Shown here piece after piece: positions 1 to 8,058 of a DNA stretch of 64,000 bases (position 1 is the first letter of the stretch; every line of letters begins with the position of its first letter). The position numbers and the translations under genes are program-made. The notes below the pieces were generated by a model. The model was not told the origin of the DNA, ran no database searches, and saw only the letters and a list, made by a program, of their open reading frames with translations. Source of the stretch: Flavobacteriales bacterium UBA952 (GTDB taxonomy: Bacteria; Bacteroidota; Bacteroidia; Flavobacteriales_D; Crocinitomicaceae); the NCBI GenBank assembly GCA_905182495.1, contig CAJJBU010000021.1, forward strand, positions 1 to 64,000, in the 5' to 3' direction.

Positions 1-1498
1 CCTCTGGATCCGTGCCATGCCACCATGCTGTGTTCCAATTTAACCAGTCCATATTCACGACATAAGAATTGAACATAAAGTAATCGCACAAAGATTTCCA
101 ATTCAGCTTACTGTCAACATAGTCAAAATCAGGACCAGCCGACATGTTGTTAGCGAGGATATAATCCCTCAAATTGTTCCAGTTAGGCTGCGCATCGGGT
201 GCTCCATAATCTTGCCAGGTACCACCCCATGTTTTTAAATATTCTAAATGAAATTTATCTTGATCAAAGTAGTAATCTGTATAATCACTATCATCAGCTT
301 TTTCTCTTATTTCATAAACCCCCCAATACTCGCCATTTAAATATAAAACTGCCGGGCGCCATGTTCGTTCGTCAAGTCTCATATTTGCTCTAATTGAAAG
401 CGTGTGTATGAAGGCATCTCTGATATGCGCACCATTTTCAAATGAATAATTATCACTTGCTGCAGGTTTTAGCATGACTCTTTGAAAATCATTTCGTGAA
501 CTTTCAGGAAAAATTTGATGGTCTATATCTCCGTTATAACCATATTGGTCCCTCATTATAAAGTCAAACCCCCTTTGGCCATAGCTCCAAGAGTCGTTTC
601 CATGCTTATTGAAATCACCCTCACCTTCGTCAATATAAGAGCCGTCTTGCTCGAATAATTCAAAAGCACCAAGTTTGTTTCCTCCCCCTTGGTTTCCGTT
701 TGCAACAAGGCTGAAAACTTCATCACTACAAACAGATACTACGGGAATGGGATGTGTTACATTAATGAAGTAGGTATTTGTTTCATTAAAAGAAGGCAAG
801 TCACTACTAAAGGCTGCGGCACGAACAACTTGTGTGCTTGTAACGCTTACGGGACCCGAATATAAGGTGGAGCCATTATCAGGGTCTGAACCGTCTGTGG
901 TGTATCGGATTTGAGCACTAGGATCTGCACAAGTCATAGAAACGTTTACGGCACCGGGATAAAATCCAGCCTGAATATCCAATATAGGTTTTGGTGTATA
1001 AAAATTTTGGGCACCCGTATTTGGGGAGTTCGGAGTTGGCGAAGTGAACAGCTTGAAGTCTGCTGCTCCATCGGTGGAACGACCAACGGAATGATTTTTC
1101 TTAGTACGGTGAACTATTTTGAAGGAATCAACAACATTGCCTAATGTGTTAGATAAAATCACCCAATCTCCTTCTGTTTGAGACAATTTGAAATTCGTAT
1201 GAAGCTCACCACCTTGATCAATATCTCTTCCCGAACAGAAAAGTAATTTGTGGTCATTAGCATTAATTGTTGTCGACGGAAACGTCCATTTTAATGGGTT
1301 TCCAGCCCGATCTGAAAGATACCACCCCCCTAAGTCAACGACACTTCCTGTGGGGTTTAAAAGCTCTACCCAATCTTCCGTATCACCGAATGCATCATTA
1401 ATACCATTCATATTCGAAGCAGAATATTCATTGATAAGGATTTGGCTATTAAGCGTAAAAAAAGTAAAGAGTGAAATGAGAAAAAAGAAGAACTTCAT
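1..1498 (-). CDS. Secreted lamin-tail / CotH-domain protein (partial, C-terminus off the window)
   Basis: An open frame without a stop runs from an ATG at 1496-1498 on the minus strand off the left edge, giving 499 residues. A signal peptide (about residues 1-19, ending NSQ) is followed by a lamin-tail domain (about 20-140, with EDWVELLNP and GGWYLSD), a chitobiase C-terminal-like Ig domain (about 165-235, with IRYTTDGSDPD) and a CotH-kinase-like region (from about 245, with LYLNGEYWGVYEIREK). Bacteroidota proteins of this architecture are exported, and many end in a T9SS sorting domain, which here would lie outside the window. CotH is an atypical protein kinase in spore-forming bacteria; its role in surface proteins like this one is not established. 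The domain calls rest on motif recognition. Confidence 0.85.
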   Translation of the reverse strand, partial: MKFFFFLISLFTFFTLNSQILINEYSASNMNGINDAFGDTEDWVELLNPTGSVVDLGGWYLSDRAGNPLKWTFPSTTINANDHKLLFCSGRDIDQGGELHTNFKLSQTEGDWVILSNTLGNVVDSFKIVHRTKKNHSVGRSTDGAADFKLFTSPTPNSPNTGAQNFYTPKPILDIQAGFYPGAVNVSMTCADPSAQIRYTTDGSDPDNGSTLYSGPVSVTSTQVVRAAAFSSDLPSFNETNTYFINVTHPIPVVSVCSDEVFSLVANGNQGGGNKLGAFELFEQDGSYIDEGEGDFNKHGNDSWSYGQRGFDFIMRDQYGYNGDIDHQIFPESSRNDFQRVMLKPAASDNYSFENGAHIRDAFIHTLSIRANMRLDERTWRPAVLYLNGEYWGVYEIREKADDSDYTDYYFDQDKFHLEYLKTWGGTWQDYGAPDAQPNWNNLRDYILANNMSAGPDFDYVDSKLNWKSLCDYFMFNSYVVNMDWLNWNTAWWHGTDPE

Positions 1499-1601
1499 AT
1501 CTATGTTAGTTTAGTATTATCGTAAGGTTAAAAAAATCTTCACAATTATGACGTAAAATTGTCGTTTGAGTTGTATACTTGTCTTAAATTTTTTAGCGAT
1601 T

Positions 1602-2012
1602 ATGCGTAAAGTTAAGTTATTTCTAATTCTTTCTGTAGTGCTTTTAACTTTTTCTTTTTGTTCTAAAGTAGAGGGGCCAGGGGGTTCAATAACGGTTCGA
1701 GGAGTTGTAATAGAGAGAGATCATGTGGGCATAAATGTATTTGAATATCCTGCTCCAGATCAAGATGTCTACTTGATTTATGGGAGTGAGAATACATTTT
1801 ATGATGATGATATAAAAACCAGCTATGATGGAAGCTTTGAATTCCGATATTTACAAAAAGGAGATTATCAAATATTTGCTTATTCTGATGTAAACCCGGC
1901 TGAGCAAACCCCAGATGACCCGAGCGCTACTGAAGAGGTGTTACGGTCGTTTAATCTTTCAGATAAAAACCAAGTGATTACTTTAGATACGATTTACATA
2001 GAGAAGTACTAA
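1602..2012 (+). CDS. Small exported lipoprotein-like protein with a Cna-B/carboxypeptidase-regulatory-like fold
   Basis: The frame opens at a TTG at 1566, but the ATG at 1602 is preferred because a hydrophobic signal segment starts right there (residues 2-17) and ends in SFCSKVEG. The Cys could be lipidated, although Phe at -1 makes a poor lipobox. The remaining roughly 115 residues alternate beta-strand-like segments, with a GSFEFRYLQKGDYQIFAY stretch typical of carboxypeptidase-regulatory or SpaA-type beta-sandwich domains. The stop overlaps the start of the next gene (a TAATGA junction), so the two are probably co-transcribed. Function is unknown; an envelope location is inferred from the signal peptide. 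Confidence 0.7.
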   Translation: MRKVKLFLILSVVLLTFSFCSKVEGPGGSITVRGVVIERDHVGINVFEYPAPDQDVYLIYGSENTFYDDDIKTSYDGSFEFRYLQKGDYQIFAYSDVNPAEQTPDDPSATEEVLRSFNLSDKNQVITLDTIYIEKY

Positions 2013-2705
2013 TGAAGGCTTTGCTTCTTTTCACTGTGATTATTGGATTTTCCTTTTTTGGGCATTCTCAATCTTTTGAATTTTGGAATTCCATTGGTGC
2101 AAAATATAAAATAGGAAAGCGTCTCACTGTCGCCGGTAGTTTTACAGATCGAATCAACAATAGGGGCGTCAAAGCTTTTTTCCCTGAACTTACAAGTAAA
2201 TTAAAAATCACCAAATGGGCCAGTGTGTCTATTGATTATCGTTATGTCTCTAAAAAAGAAAACAATGGTAACTACCTCGGCGCTAATCGATTTAACTTTA
2301 ATGCACGTTTCAAGAATTCTTATAAACGGATTAAATACAGTTGTCGGTTTCGATACCAAATGAGTTCCGGAGGGGCTCCGAATCAGGGCTATGAATCTGA
2401 CTTTGATGAAGCTTTCAGATTTAAACCCGCGGTCACTTACAACATTAAAAAAAGCGCATTTGAACCTTCTTTTTCAAATCTATAAGTTCCAATAAACCCA
2501 TGGGGTATATGGAAAAAGGTTTGATAAGGTGCGTTATTCAATAGGTTCATCGATAGAGCTAGGAGGCCCTCATACTATCGAGGTGTCTCTTAAATTGGAC
2601 CACAAGTTTAATTCAAGTAGCAACGGAAATAAACTCATATTTGCTTTGGCTTATGAGCTAGACCTGAATGAATTTTTGAAGGGCAACAGGAATTCAGGAT
2701 TATAG
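2012..2705 (+). pseudogene. DUF2490-like outer-membrane protein, broken by a frameshift and an in-frame stop
   Basis: The first frame (2012-2485, 157 residues) begins with a signal peptide (to about residue 19, GHSQ) and reads as a DUF2490-type beta-barrel protein (alternating strands, RYRY-like segments). It stops at 2483. The missing C-terminus is found immediately downstream in the +1 frame from about 2496 to a TAG at 2703-2705, reading GKRFDKVRYSIGSS and ending in strand-like sequence. A single indel does not join the halves cleanly, because the second frame carries a TAA at 2493-2495. Two lesions (an indel near 2476-2483 and a nonsense change) or one larger local error are needed. The intact product would be about 230 residues, the normal family size. 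Confidence 0.75.
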
Positions 2706-2707
2706 TT

Positions 2708-4228
2708 TTACTTGCCATCTCTGTCTAAACATCTATAATGTATAGCTTCGGCAATGTGACTTGTTGCTATTTTCTCACTCTCATCTAAATCGGCTATTGT
2801 TCTGGATACTTTTAAAATCCTGCTGTAAGCTCTTGCCGATAAATTTAGTTTAGTCATGGCGAGCGCTAATAATTCATTTGCTTCGCTTTCAAGCGCACAA
2901 AAAGATTTTATTTGCGGATTAGACATTTGAGCATTCCAAGAACCTTTATCGTTTGATAGGTATCGAATCTCTTGAATTCTTCTTGCATTTAAGACTCTTT
3001 TTTTTATGTTTCTACTGGATTCATTTAGGGCATCTGATCGGAGTTCTAAATAGGGAATAGGTGATACTTGTACATGCATATCAATACGATCTAAGAGTGG
3101 GCCTGAAATTTTGGAGAGATAGCGATTAATAGCGTGGCTTGAACAACTGCATTTTTTATTTGGGTGGCTAGAATATCCACATGGGCATGGATTCATGGCC
3201 GCGATAAGGGTGAATCTTGCAGGGAAATCAATAGTCATATTCGCTCTACAGATACTGACCATTCCCTCCTCCAATGGTTGTCTTAATACTTCAAGTGTAT
3301 TTCGTTTGAATTCTGGTAATTCGTCTAAGAAAAGGATGCCGTTGTGGGCCATCGATATTTCTCCCGGCTTCGGAGCAGAACCGCCACCCACGAGAGCCAC
3401 GTCCGAAATGGTGTGATGAGGCGCTCGAAAGGGGCGCTTCTTAAGTAGGCCGTTTATCGAACCCTGCCTTGATGCGATATTGTGAATAATCGTCGTCTCA
3501 ATAGCTTCCTCCATTAAAAGAGGAGGTAATATACTAGGCATTCTTTTTGCAAGCATTGATTTTCCGGCGCCTGGCGGACCAATTAGTAGTAGGTTATGTC
3601 CTCCAGCAGCAGCTATTTCAAAGGCTCTCTTGGCATGGTTTTGCCCCTGAACATCTTTAAAGTCAGGTAGGTCATTTATTATATTTTCATTTTCAATACG
3701 GGGGTGGGGAATATATACACTTCTCTTTTCTAAGAATGCAATAACTTCATTGATCGTTTTTACGGGAATAATGTCAATTTCTGTGAGTATTCTTACCTCT
3801 TCATAATTTGCTTCAGGTATTATTACCCCTTTGAAACCTTCCTTTTTGGCCTGAATGGTCCTTGACAAAACCCCTTTGCAAGGTTGTATCGCCCCGTCTA
3901 ATGACAACTCACCTACGATGATGTACTCAGATAGTGAATCCGTTGTGATCTGTTTGCTAACGGCAAGAATTCCAATGGCAATAGGTAAGTCAAATACGGA
4001 TCCTTCTTTTTTTAGGTCAGCAGGTGCCATATTTATCGTTATTTCTCTTCCTGGAAATTTCAGTTTATTGCTTTTAAAAGCGGCTTTGATACGTTGGTGG
4101 CTTTCTTTAACGGCGTTATCTGGTAGGCCCACTAAAAAAAAGTTAATCCCGCTGCCAAGGTATACTTCAATAGTTATGGTTATTGCGCTTAATCCATAGA
4201 GTGTACTTGAGAATGTTTTTACGAGCAT
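2708..4228 (-). CDS. comM: ComM/YifB-family Mg-chelatase-like AAA+ ATPase
   Basis: This is a full-length (506-residue) member of the YifB/ComM family. An N-terminal ChlI-like domain (about 1-180) precedes a AAA+ module with Walker A GPPGAGKS (217-224) and Walker B ILFLDELPEF (about 300), then a Cys-rich loop (NPCPCGYSSHPNKKCSC) and the C-terminal helical Mg-chelatase domain. In naturally transformable bacteria ComM is a hexameric helicase that promotes branch migration during integration of incoming DNA. Whether this organism is competent cannot be seen here. The gene is transcribed divergently from the aminotransferase gene; 204 nt separate them. Its 3' end lies 2 nt from the end of the broken DUF2490 gene. 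Confidence 0.93.
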   Translation of the reverse strand: MLVKTFSSTLYGLSAITITIEVYLGSGINFFLVGLPDNAVKESHQRIKAAFKSNKLKFPGREITINMAPADLKKEGSVFDLPIAIGILAVSKQITTDSLSEYIIVGELSLDGAIQPCKGVLSRTIQAKKEGFKGVIIPEANYEEVRILTEIDIIPVKTINEVIAFLEKRSVYIPHPRIENENIINDLPDFKDVQGQNHAKRAFEIAAAGGHNLLLIGPPGAGKSMLAKRMPSILPPLLMEEAIETTIIHNIASRQGSINGLLKKRPFRAPHHTISDVALVGGGSAPKPGEISMAHNGILFLDELPEFKRNTLEVLRQPLEEGMVSICRANMTIDFPARFTLIAAMNPCPCGYSSHPNKKCSCSSHAINRYLSKISGPLLDRIDMHVQVSPIPYLELRSDALNESSRNIKKRVLNARRIQEIRYLSNDKGSWNAQMSNPQIKSFCALESEANELLALAMTKLNLSARAYSRILKVSRTIADLDESEKIATSHIAEAIHYRCLDRDGK

Positions 4229-4267
4229 GTTTATGTCTTTTACTTTAAGTTAGCTACACCGGTCCGT

Positions 4268-4289
4268 AATTAAAAGTTGATTTTTAATT
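4268..4289. repeat. A/T inverted repeat in the comM-aminotransferase divergent spacer
   Basis: Perfect 8-bp arms (AATTAAAA / TTTTAATT) flank a 6-nt loop (GTTGAT), 40 nt upstream of comM. It could be an operator or a chance AT-rich palindrome. No consensus TAnnTTTG promoter was found in the 4229-4432 spacer, which otherwise shows nothing recognisable. Confidence 0.3.
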
Positions 4290-4432
4290 GAATTTTCCGT
4301 ATTTTATATAGTAAATATGTATTTAGAGATTGGCTACTTTTCTTATTTTTTATAATCAAATTTGGATTAAGACCAATCATTTTTAGGCGCTTTAAATATG
4401 TATTGTATCTTTAAAATCACTAAATATCAATC

Positions 4433-5345
4433 ATGATTCACGGAACACACAATGCAGAAGAAGATCTAAGAAACAACGACGTTTGGGTTTATATTAACGA
4501 AGAATTCTTTAGGAGAGCGGACGCGAAAATATCTGTCTTTGATAGTGGTTATTTGGTGGGTGATGGCGTATGGGAAGGGATAAGATTACACCATGGAAAA
4601 CTTGTTTTCATTGAGGATCACCTTAAACGACTCTGGCAAGCCGCCAAGGCAACAGGTATAAAATTGCCTTTTTCTAAAACTGAACTAATTGCAAAAATTG
4701 AAGAAACGATTTTTAGAAATGAGATGAAAGACGGCGTTCATATAAGGGTTATGATTACGCGAGGAATTAAAAAAACACCATCTCAGGACCCACGCTTGAC
4801 CATTTCGGGCCCTAATCTTGTGATTATTGCGGAATATAAAAAGGCGTCGACGAGTTCCAAGGATCTAGGGGTTCGCTTGTTTACGAGTAGCATTCGCCGA
4901 GGGAGTCCAGATTACCTGGACCCAAAACTTAATTGTCACAGTAAATTGCATGAAGTTCAAGCATTGATTCAGGCTATTGAAGCAGGGGCAGATGAAGCAC
5001 TCATGTTAGATATAAATGGATTTGTGAGTACTTGTAATGCGACCAATTTTTTGTCCAAATAATGGGGAAGTCTGGACCTCAACTGGGGAATATTGCATGA
5101 ATGGCATTACCCGTCAGAAGCTCATTGAGCTGTGCCATAAAAATAAGATTACTTGTCACCAAAAAAACTTTTCGCTTTATGATACCTATAGTGCAGATGA
5201 AGCTTTTGTCACAGGAACATTTGGTGGATTGACTCCCGTAGTCTCAATTGATGGAAAGCCGATTGCCAATGGGGTGGGAATCTCGATTTCTAATAAATTA
5301 AGTGGTTTATATGACGAATTAATAAAAGATGAAAGTCAGGCCTGA
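4433..5345 (+). pseudogene. Class IV PLP aminotransferase (branched-chain / D-amino acid type), frameshifted
   Basis: Residues 1-206 (4433 to about 5050) are a clear fold-type IV aminotransferase: DVWVYINEEFF start, GDGVWEGIR loop, and the likely PLP lysine K165 in YLDPKLN. The frame then hits TAA at 5060-5062, while the family motif NGEVWTSTGEYCMNGITR continues one frame over to the TGA at 5343-5345. The break falls at a T6 run and an AAA run (about 5045-5060); adding one T and one A would give NFFVQNNGEVW, close to the family. The intact enzyme would be about 304 residues. It would transfer amino groups between amino acids and 2-oxo acids; the substrate cannot be deduced. Its 3' end overlaps the next gene by 17 nt. 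Confidence 0.85.
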
Positions 5346-6063
5346 TTGTAAACGAATTTTTCTTTGGTCTGGCCCAAGGAATATTTCCACGACCTTAATG
5401 TATTCCTTTGCGCAAAGAATAGATGCTGTTGTTTACGACGAGCCGTTGTACGGAGCCTATCTTAAGCACACCCCCGCAGATGATTACCACCCCGGAGCAA
5501 ACGAGATTATGCAATCAATGGATTGTGATTATGATGCCGTAGTCGCAATGATGTTGGGGGCTCAGAAAAGACCCGTTGCTTTTTTTAAAAACATGGCCCA
5601 TCATCTCATTGATGTCGACCGTTCATTTATGGCCCAGGGAATCAATGTGATATTAACTAGAAATCCTTTAGAAATGCTACCCTCATTTGATAAAATCATT
5701 TCCAATCCAAAGATTGAAGATGTGGGTTATAGGGCCCACGTAGAGCTTCTAAATTATCTTGAAGCGAATCATATGGAATATGTAGTAATTGATGCCACAC
5801 TTTTATTAAAGAATCCGGTAGGTGTTCTAAAACAGTTGTGCGAAGTGTCAGGTGTTCTGTTCGATAGCAAGATGCTTTCCTGGTCAAAAGGTCCGCGAAT
5901 AGAAGATGGCGTTTGGGCGAAATATTGGTATTCAAACGTACATGCTTCTTCAGGTTATATGCCTTATAAGAAAAAAGAAGATCCATTTCCGAAGCATTTG
6001 TCACCCTTACTTCAAGAGTGTGAAAAATACTATAATGAAATACTTAAAAGAGCATTGAGATAA
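5329..6063 (+). CDS. P-loop sulfotransferase-like protein paired with a class IV aminotransferase
   Basis: A 244-residue protein opening with FLWSGPRNISTTLMYSFAQ (about residues 11-29), a sulfotransferase-type phosphate-binding loop rather than a Walker GKS/T. YDEPLYGAYLK (about 36-46) and ILTRNPLEMLPS (about 108-119) follow, the latter resembling the PAPS 3'-phosphate motif. No enzymatic role is established for this subfamily. From memory, plants have proteins annotated as branched-chain aminotransferase-like that fuse this P-loop domain to a class IV aminotransferase, so the 17-nt overlap with the aminotransferase here points to a joint function. Transcription ends at the hairpin at 6097-6114. 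Confidence 0.75.
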   Translation: MKVRPDCKRIFLWSGPRNISTTLMYSFAQRIDAVVYDEPLYGAYLKHTPADDYHPGANEIMQSMDCDYDAVVAMMLGAQKRPVAFFKNMAHHLIDVDRSFMAQGINVILTRNPLEMLPSFDKIISNPKIEDVGYRAHVELLNYLEANHMEYVVIDATLLLKNPVGVLKQLCEVSGVLFDSKMLSWSKGPRIEDGVWAKYWYSNVHASSGYMPYKKKEDPFPKHLSPLLQECEKYYNEILKRALR

Positions 6064-6087
6064 GTTCTCTCATATCAAAAATCATAC

Positions 6088-6122
6088 AAAAAAAAAGGGG
6101 AGCATATGCTCCCCGATTTTTC
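6088..6122. terminator. Bidirectional intrinsic terminator between convergent genes
   Basis: GGGGAGCATATGCTCCCC (6097-6114) is a perfect palindrome flanked by a nine-base A run on the left and a T-rich tract on the right, so it can terminate both the sulfotransferase-like gene (+) and the T9SS cargo gene (-). Confidence 0.85.
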
Positions 6123-6135
6123 AAATTAAAAAGGT

Positions 6136-7905
6136 TTAGTTCTTAATGATTCGTTTCGTAGAAACAGAATTGTTAGCATTAACAACAATCATATAAGCAC
6201 CATTCATCAAGTTAGATAGATCTATACTTGTGAATGTACCTTCAGCATTTACATTTTTCACAACTTTACCAGTGATATCAATAACTTGAATTGATTCCAT
6301 GTTTTCGTCTGAACGAACATCAAGGTTTGAAGTGAATGGATTCGGATAAACTGCGAAGTTTACTTCTTCTTCATTCAATCCAACGGTAGGTAATTCGTCT
6401 CTTACAAAGATAAATTGCCAAACACCTGGGCCAAAGTTAATAAGCGCAGTCATCGTCTCGCCATCAGCAGAGAAGGAAATATCGTAAGTAATATTAGAAA
6501 CAACTTCTGCAGGACTAGTAAGCTCACCATTGTTGTTAACCTTAGACAAGCCTAAATAAGCACCTTCGCCAGAAACCGTCGCCTTCATTGTTGCAGCGTC
6601 ATAAGACCAAGTGTAAGCGCCTGTTCCGTCATGCGGTGCAACTGGAGCTCCACAGCCTTCTTCAACACCTTGCCATGCTTCTAGCCATGTTTCTGACTGA
6701 AGAACGTTTTCAAAAGTTCCGTCTACATTAAACACGTAGAAATCATCGAAAAGACATGCTCTTGTATCTACATCTGCAGCGGTATTTGAGTACCAAGATA
6801 GGTCAGATGCATTTGGTCCAACAGCAAGCGCACCTGCTTCTGGAAGTAATCTCCATACACCATCAATCGTAGCTTCAACAGTAGGTCTAACCAGAATAAA
6901 TTGCCAGAAACCAGGACCGAAATTGATATTCACAGTTAATGTGCTTTCATCTGGAGACAAGGTCATGTTGTAAGTGATTGATCCTACAGCTTCAGCAGGA
7001 CTTGTTAATTCTCCTGCATTGTGAACTTTAGAAAGACCTAAAAAAGCTCCAGTTCCTGTAACGGTTACAGTTCCAGCAGTCGCGTCAGCAGACCAAGTCG
7101 ATGCAACAGATCCATCGTGAGGGGCTACAGGAGCGCCACAGCCTTCAGCAACACCTTGCCATGCTTCTACCCAAGTTTCACTTCCTAAAACATTTGAAAA
7201 TGTTCCATCAGCATTAAATACATATTCATCGTCAAATAAACAAGCTCTTGTATCCACATCAGCCGCGGTATTAGCGTACCAAGATAGATCACCTAAACTT
7301 GGACCAACAGCTAAGGCTCCGGCCTGAGGGGCCAATACCCAAGCGCCTTCAATGTTTGCTGGAGGAGGAGTACCTGTTTCTTTTTCTAAAATAAATTGCC
7401 AAAATCCAGGACCAAAATTGATGTCTAGAGTCATTCTGTTTCCGTCTCCGGACAAGGTAACATTGTAGGTAATTGAAGGTACAGCTTCAGCGGGACTGGT
7501 TAACTCACCAGCATTGTGAACTTTTGCTAATCCTAAGTAGGCACCTGATCCAGAAACTGTAACCGTTCCAGCAGCAACATCTTCAGACCATGTAAAAGCA
7601 CCAGTTCCGTCATGCGGAGCTACTGGAACACCACAACCTTCAGCTACACCTTGCCACCCTTCGAGCCAAGTTTCTGATTGAAGTACATTTCCAAATGTAC
7701 CATCAGCGTTAAAAACATACTCATCATCGAAAAGACAAGCTCTTGTATCCACATCAGCAGCGGTATTAGAATACCAAGACAAATCAGTCAAGCTGGGTCC
7801 TACCGCTAAAGCACCTGCTTCAGCAGCTAATTTCCAGGTACCTTCTACTTGGCTAAAAGCCGTGGTTAAAGGTAAAAGGCATAAAAGTGTAAAGATTTTT
7901 TTCAT
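6136..7905 (-). CDS. T9SS-exported protein with three tandem approximately 160-residue repeats
   Basis: A 589-residue protein with a signal peptide (1-19, ending AFSQ), three homologous repeats (about 20-180, 184-342, 344-505) and a C-terminal Por secretion sorting domain (about 515-589; FAVYPNPFTSNLDV and ITGKVVKNV). Each repeat carries a W-x-L...EAGALAVGP start, DLSWY-NTAADVDTRACLFDD, ETW-E-WQGV-EGCG and a terminal NFGPG-WQFI strand. The two invariant Cys per repeat could form a disulfide. Similar modules occur, to my recollection, beside GH16-type glycosidase domains in marine Bacteroidota, so carbohydrate or surface binding is possible but unproven. There is no catalytic domain. The product should be outer-membrane exported and either surface-attached or released. 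Confidence 0.85.
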   Translation of the reverse strand: MKKIFTLLCLLPLTTAFSQVEGTWKLAAEAGALAVGPSLTDLSWYSNTAADVDTRACLFDDEYVFNADGTFGNVLQSETWLEGWQGVAEGCGVPVAPHDGTGAFTWSEDVAAGTVTVSGSGAYLGLAKVHNAGELTSPAEAVPSITYNVTLSGDGNRMTLDINFGPGFWQFILEKETGTPPPANIEGAWVLAPQAGALAVGPSLGDLSWYANTAADVDTRACLFDDEYVFNADGTFSNVLGSETWVEAWQGVAEGCGAPVAPHDGSVASTWSADATAGTVTVTGTGAFLGLSKVHNAGELTSPAEAVGSITYNMTLSPDESTLTVNINFGPGFWQFILVRPTVEATIDGVWRLLPEAGALAVGPNASDLSWYSNTAADVDTRACLFDDFYVFNVDGTFENVLQSETWLEAWQGVEEGCGAPVAPHDGTGAYTWSYDAATMKATVSGEGAYLGLSKVNNNGELTSPAEVVSNITYDISFSADGETMTALINFGPGVWQFIFVRDELPTVGLNEEEVNFAVYPNPFTSNLDVRSDENMESIQVIDITGKVVKNVNAEGTFTSIDLSNLMNGAYMIVVNANNSVSTKRIIKN

Positions 7906-7933
7906 TCGAAATATTTTAGTTGAACGTTGTTAA

Positions 7934-7948
7934 GTGTCAATATGACAC
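7934..7948. promoter_or_regulatory. Palindromic operator candidate GTGTCA-ATA-TGACAC
   Basis: A perfect 6-bp inverted repeat with a 3-nt centre, 29 nt upstream of the T9SS cargo gene start. A second, imperfect copy lies 41 nt further upstream (7990-8004) and a third version at 48165-48178. The position suggests a regulator site; the regulator is unknown. Confidence 0.5.
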
Positions 7949-7989
7949 CTATAAAATTGCATAAAAAAACCGAATAAAAAAAATATTTA

Positions 7990-8004
7990 GTGTCATTATG
8001 ACGA
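7990..8004. promoter_or_regulatory. Second, imperfect copy of the TGTCA-N3-TGACA palindrome
   Basis: GTGTCATTATGACGA keeps the GTGTCA half-site and TGAC of the other half. It lies 56 nt (centre to centre) upstream of the perfect copy in front of the T9SS cargo gene, between that gene and natB. No consensus TAnnTTTG -7 box was found for the minus strand here. Confidence 0.4.
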
Positions 8005-8058
8005 TATGTAGTGATTTATCTCATATTCACCTCACTATAATAGTAACGAAAGAGCTGC

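Noticed and set aside
911-1514. Plus-strand open frames at the left end
   Set aside because: They lie antisense to the continuous lamin-tail/CotH frame, which has recognisable domains and a signal peptide.
6136-7905. Possible tandem DNA repeat or CRISPR-like array
   Set aside because: The periodicity of roughly 480 nt reflects protein domain repeats with diverged codons; there are no short identical repeats with spacers.
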